From positions 1 through 26,150 of the forward strand of contig JAZUFZ010000036.1 of assembly GCA_045640985.1 (NCBI GenBank): a DNA stretch of 26,150 nt. Reading direction: 5' to 3'. The stretch comes from Colimorpha sp045640985 (GTDB lineage Bacteria > Bacteroidota > Bacteroidia > Bacteroidales > P3). Positions 25,317-26,150 of the stretch are shown in pieces. Within the stretch, counting starts at the first letter, position 1, and each line of letters starts with the position of its first letter. Position numbers and translations under genes: made by a program. The notes below the pieces were generated by a model, which made no database searches, was not told the DNA's origin, and worked only from the letters and a program-made list of their open reading frames with translations.

Positions 25317-25415
25317 CCTACGAAGCCGCCGAGTGACTGGAAGAAGGCCTAATGATATTATGATAAACCGGTTTTTTCCGACATTTCCGCTATCCTGTTG
25401 ATTTATAGCGAGAAC

Positions 25416-25479
25416 CATCCGACATCCAACCGACATGAACCGACATTGATGTCGGTTCATATCGGTTCGATGTCGGATG
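25416..25479. repeat. Long near-perfect inverted repeat (31-bp arms, 2-base loop)
   Basis: The left arm 25416-25446 and right arm 25449-25479 pair with two mismatches around a TG centre. Each arm is built from repeats of ccgacat/atgtcgg. There is no T-run on either side, so it is not a standard intrinsic terminator. It lies 61 bases downstream of the last open segment of the decayed locus on the - strand. Confidence 0.85.
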
Positions 25480-25539
25480 CTATCCACAGACTACCAGCAA
25501 GATACGCAAAAAGTCATCCGAAATTGCAATTTCACTCTC

Positions 25540-26093
25540 TCAATCATCCAAGAACAGTTTTTTGCCATATCGGGTCATACACGGCTTCAGTTCCGAAAGC
25601 TTCAACCCCAATACGACTTCGCCATCGGCTCCACAGCCGATCTCATATTTCTCAAAAACAAAATAACAGATTCCGCTGTCTATATAGAACCTTTCAGGTA
25701 CTCTTTGGGGTCAATCGTGACAACCTTATTGTTCTTGTAGTCAAATATGATGTCATCTCCTCTGAAGCTTGTGCCGGCTCCCACGCCGCTTCCACCATCA
25801 TAACCATAGTCGCGATGATATACGATAATGCCCGGGACCTCACGCTGCCGGACTCTCGTCACCCTCATTGCCACCTCCATACATCCGAATCCCGTCTCAC
25901 AATACCCGTTTTCAGCAGGTCTCTGGCCTCTTTAGATCCATACTCGATAAAGACATCCTCTGCCGTGTCCACAATCTCCCACAGCCAAGGTTCGAAGTAT
26001 ATGGCTTCAAATGAGGCGGTTGGCGGCGTCGTACTTGTAAGTTTGGCTGATGAACCTTGACTCTATTCTATGTGCGGACGAGTTCAATTATCG
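25540..26093 (-). pseudogene. Decayed, frameshifted locus including an RHS-like fragment
   Basis: Several short protein-like segments follow each other on the - strand in different frames. (a) 26087-26010: an open piece with TYKYDAANRLI, a match to the YD/RHS repeat pattern, then a stop. (b) 26062-25865, another frame: FEPWLWEIVDTAEDVFIEYG, then KEARDLLKTGIV, ending WRWQ. (c) 25880-25680: VPGIIVYHRDYGYDGG, then FRGDDIIFDYKNN, ending DPKEYLKGSI. (d) about 25695-25540, a further frame: FYIDSGICYFVFEKYEIG, then GEVVLGLKLSELKP, ending KKLFLDD; this faintly recalls the end of DUF3298-type domains. No single frame spans them. The simplest reading is a degraded RHS-type gene plus neighbour(s). Sequencing error cannot be excluded. 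All assignments are by eye. Confidence 0.4.
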
Positions 26094-26150
26094 GTTTGAT
26101 TTAGGGTGTTGTCTCATTTGTCAATCTAGTTTAATTAACGGGCTGTCGCA

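Larger units (their letters stand above)
24865..25539. other. Repeat-rich non-coding region after cdaA
   Basis: No gene is supported. In order it contains a loose inverted repeat (acagcccattc near 24875 and gaatggctgt near 24925), a purine-rich repeat tract (24957-24990), a GC hairpin at 24994-25012 (gagcctcc/ggaggctc, no T-run), a very AT-rich stretch (about 25050-25085), a two-copy direct repeat (25172-25316) and a long hairpin (25416-25479). Composition shifts sharply within the region, which suggests accessory or recombined DNA. Confidence 0.6.

Noticed and set aside
25398..26060. 220-codon + strand frame over the decayed locus
   Set aside because: Its translation is Ser/His/Arg-rich and shows no motif. 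The - strand segments look more protein-like, including a YD-repeat pattern.
24865..26150. CRISPR array or integrative-element end
   Set aside because: The direct repeats have only two copies without unique spacers of constant length. No integrase, tRNA or att-like duplication is visible in the window.

Overview
The window looks like a chromosomal segment of a Bacteroidales species, plausibly Prevotella-like. The reasons are the TAnnTTTG-type -7 promoter boxes, weak or absent Shine-Dalgarno sequences, a DUF4293 protein, a DoxX/CGCFG protein, a gingipain-type protease with a type IX secretion tail, a fimbrillin/BspA-like lipoprotein, and topA without C-terminal zinc fingers. The genus is an inference. 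I see no tRNA, rRNA, CRISPR array, intact IS element or complete phage gene.

Layout. (1) 1-8610, + strand: topA, a TrmH/SpoU-family RNA methyltransferase, a PlsC-type acyltransferase and purL. A repeat-rich gap lies at 3678-4184 and an intrinsic terminator follows purL. (2) 8611-9078: a gene-free gap with a 119-bp palindromic repeat element and two operator-like dyads. (3) 9079-13191, - strand: an arginine-decarboxylase-like PLP enzyme, a fimbrillin/BspA-like lipoprotein and murF, behind their own promoter. (4) 13386-23115, - strand: a tightly packed, probably single operon. In transcription order it holds a DUF1599 protein, a DoxX/MauE-like protein, DUF4293, tsaE, rsfS, ftsH, cdsA, psd, an RluA-family pseudouridine synthase and a C25 protease with a secretion tail, and it ends at a strong terminator. 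(5) 23186-24864, + strand and divergent: folP then cdaA, the c-di-AMP synthase. (6) 24865-26150: accessory DNA with repeats, a 31-bp-arm hairpin and the decayed, frameshifted remains of at least one gene on the - strand that includes an RHS-like YD motif.

How the genes fit together. Most are core functions: DNA topology (topA), purines (purL), tRNA/rRNA modification (tsaE, the RluA and TrmH family enzymes), ribosome silencing (rsfS), membrane proteostasis (ftsH), phospholipids (plsC-like, cdsA, psd), cell wall (murF), folate (folP) and c-di-AMP (cdaA). cdsA and psd supply two steps of the phosphatidylethanolamine route and sit directly downstream of ftsH. Two surface or secreted proteins are appended to the housekeeping operons.

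No clearly new multi-gene system is visible. The least explained signals are the two inverted, nearly identical 119-bp elements that bracket the topA-purL block, the dyads before murF, the hairpin at 25416-25479, and the decayed locus at the right edge.
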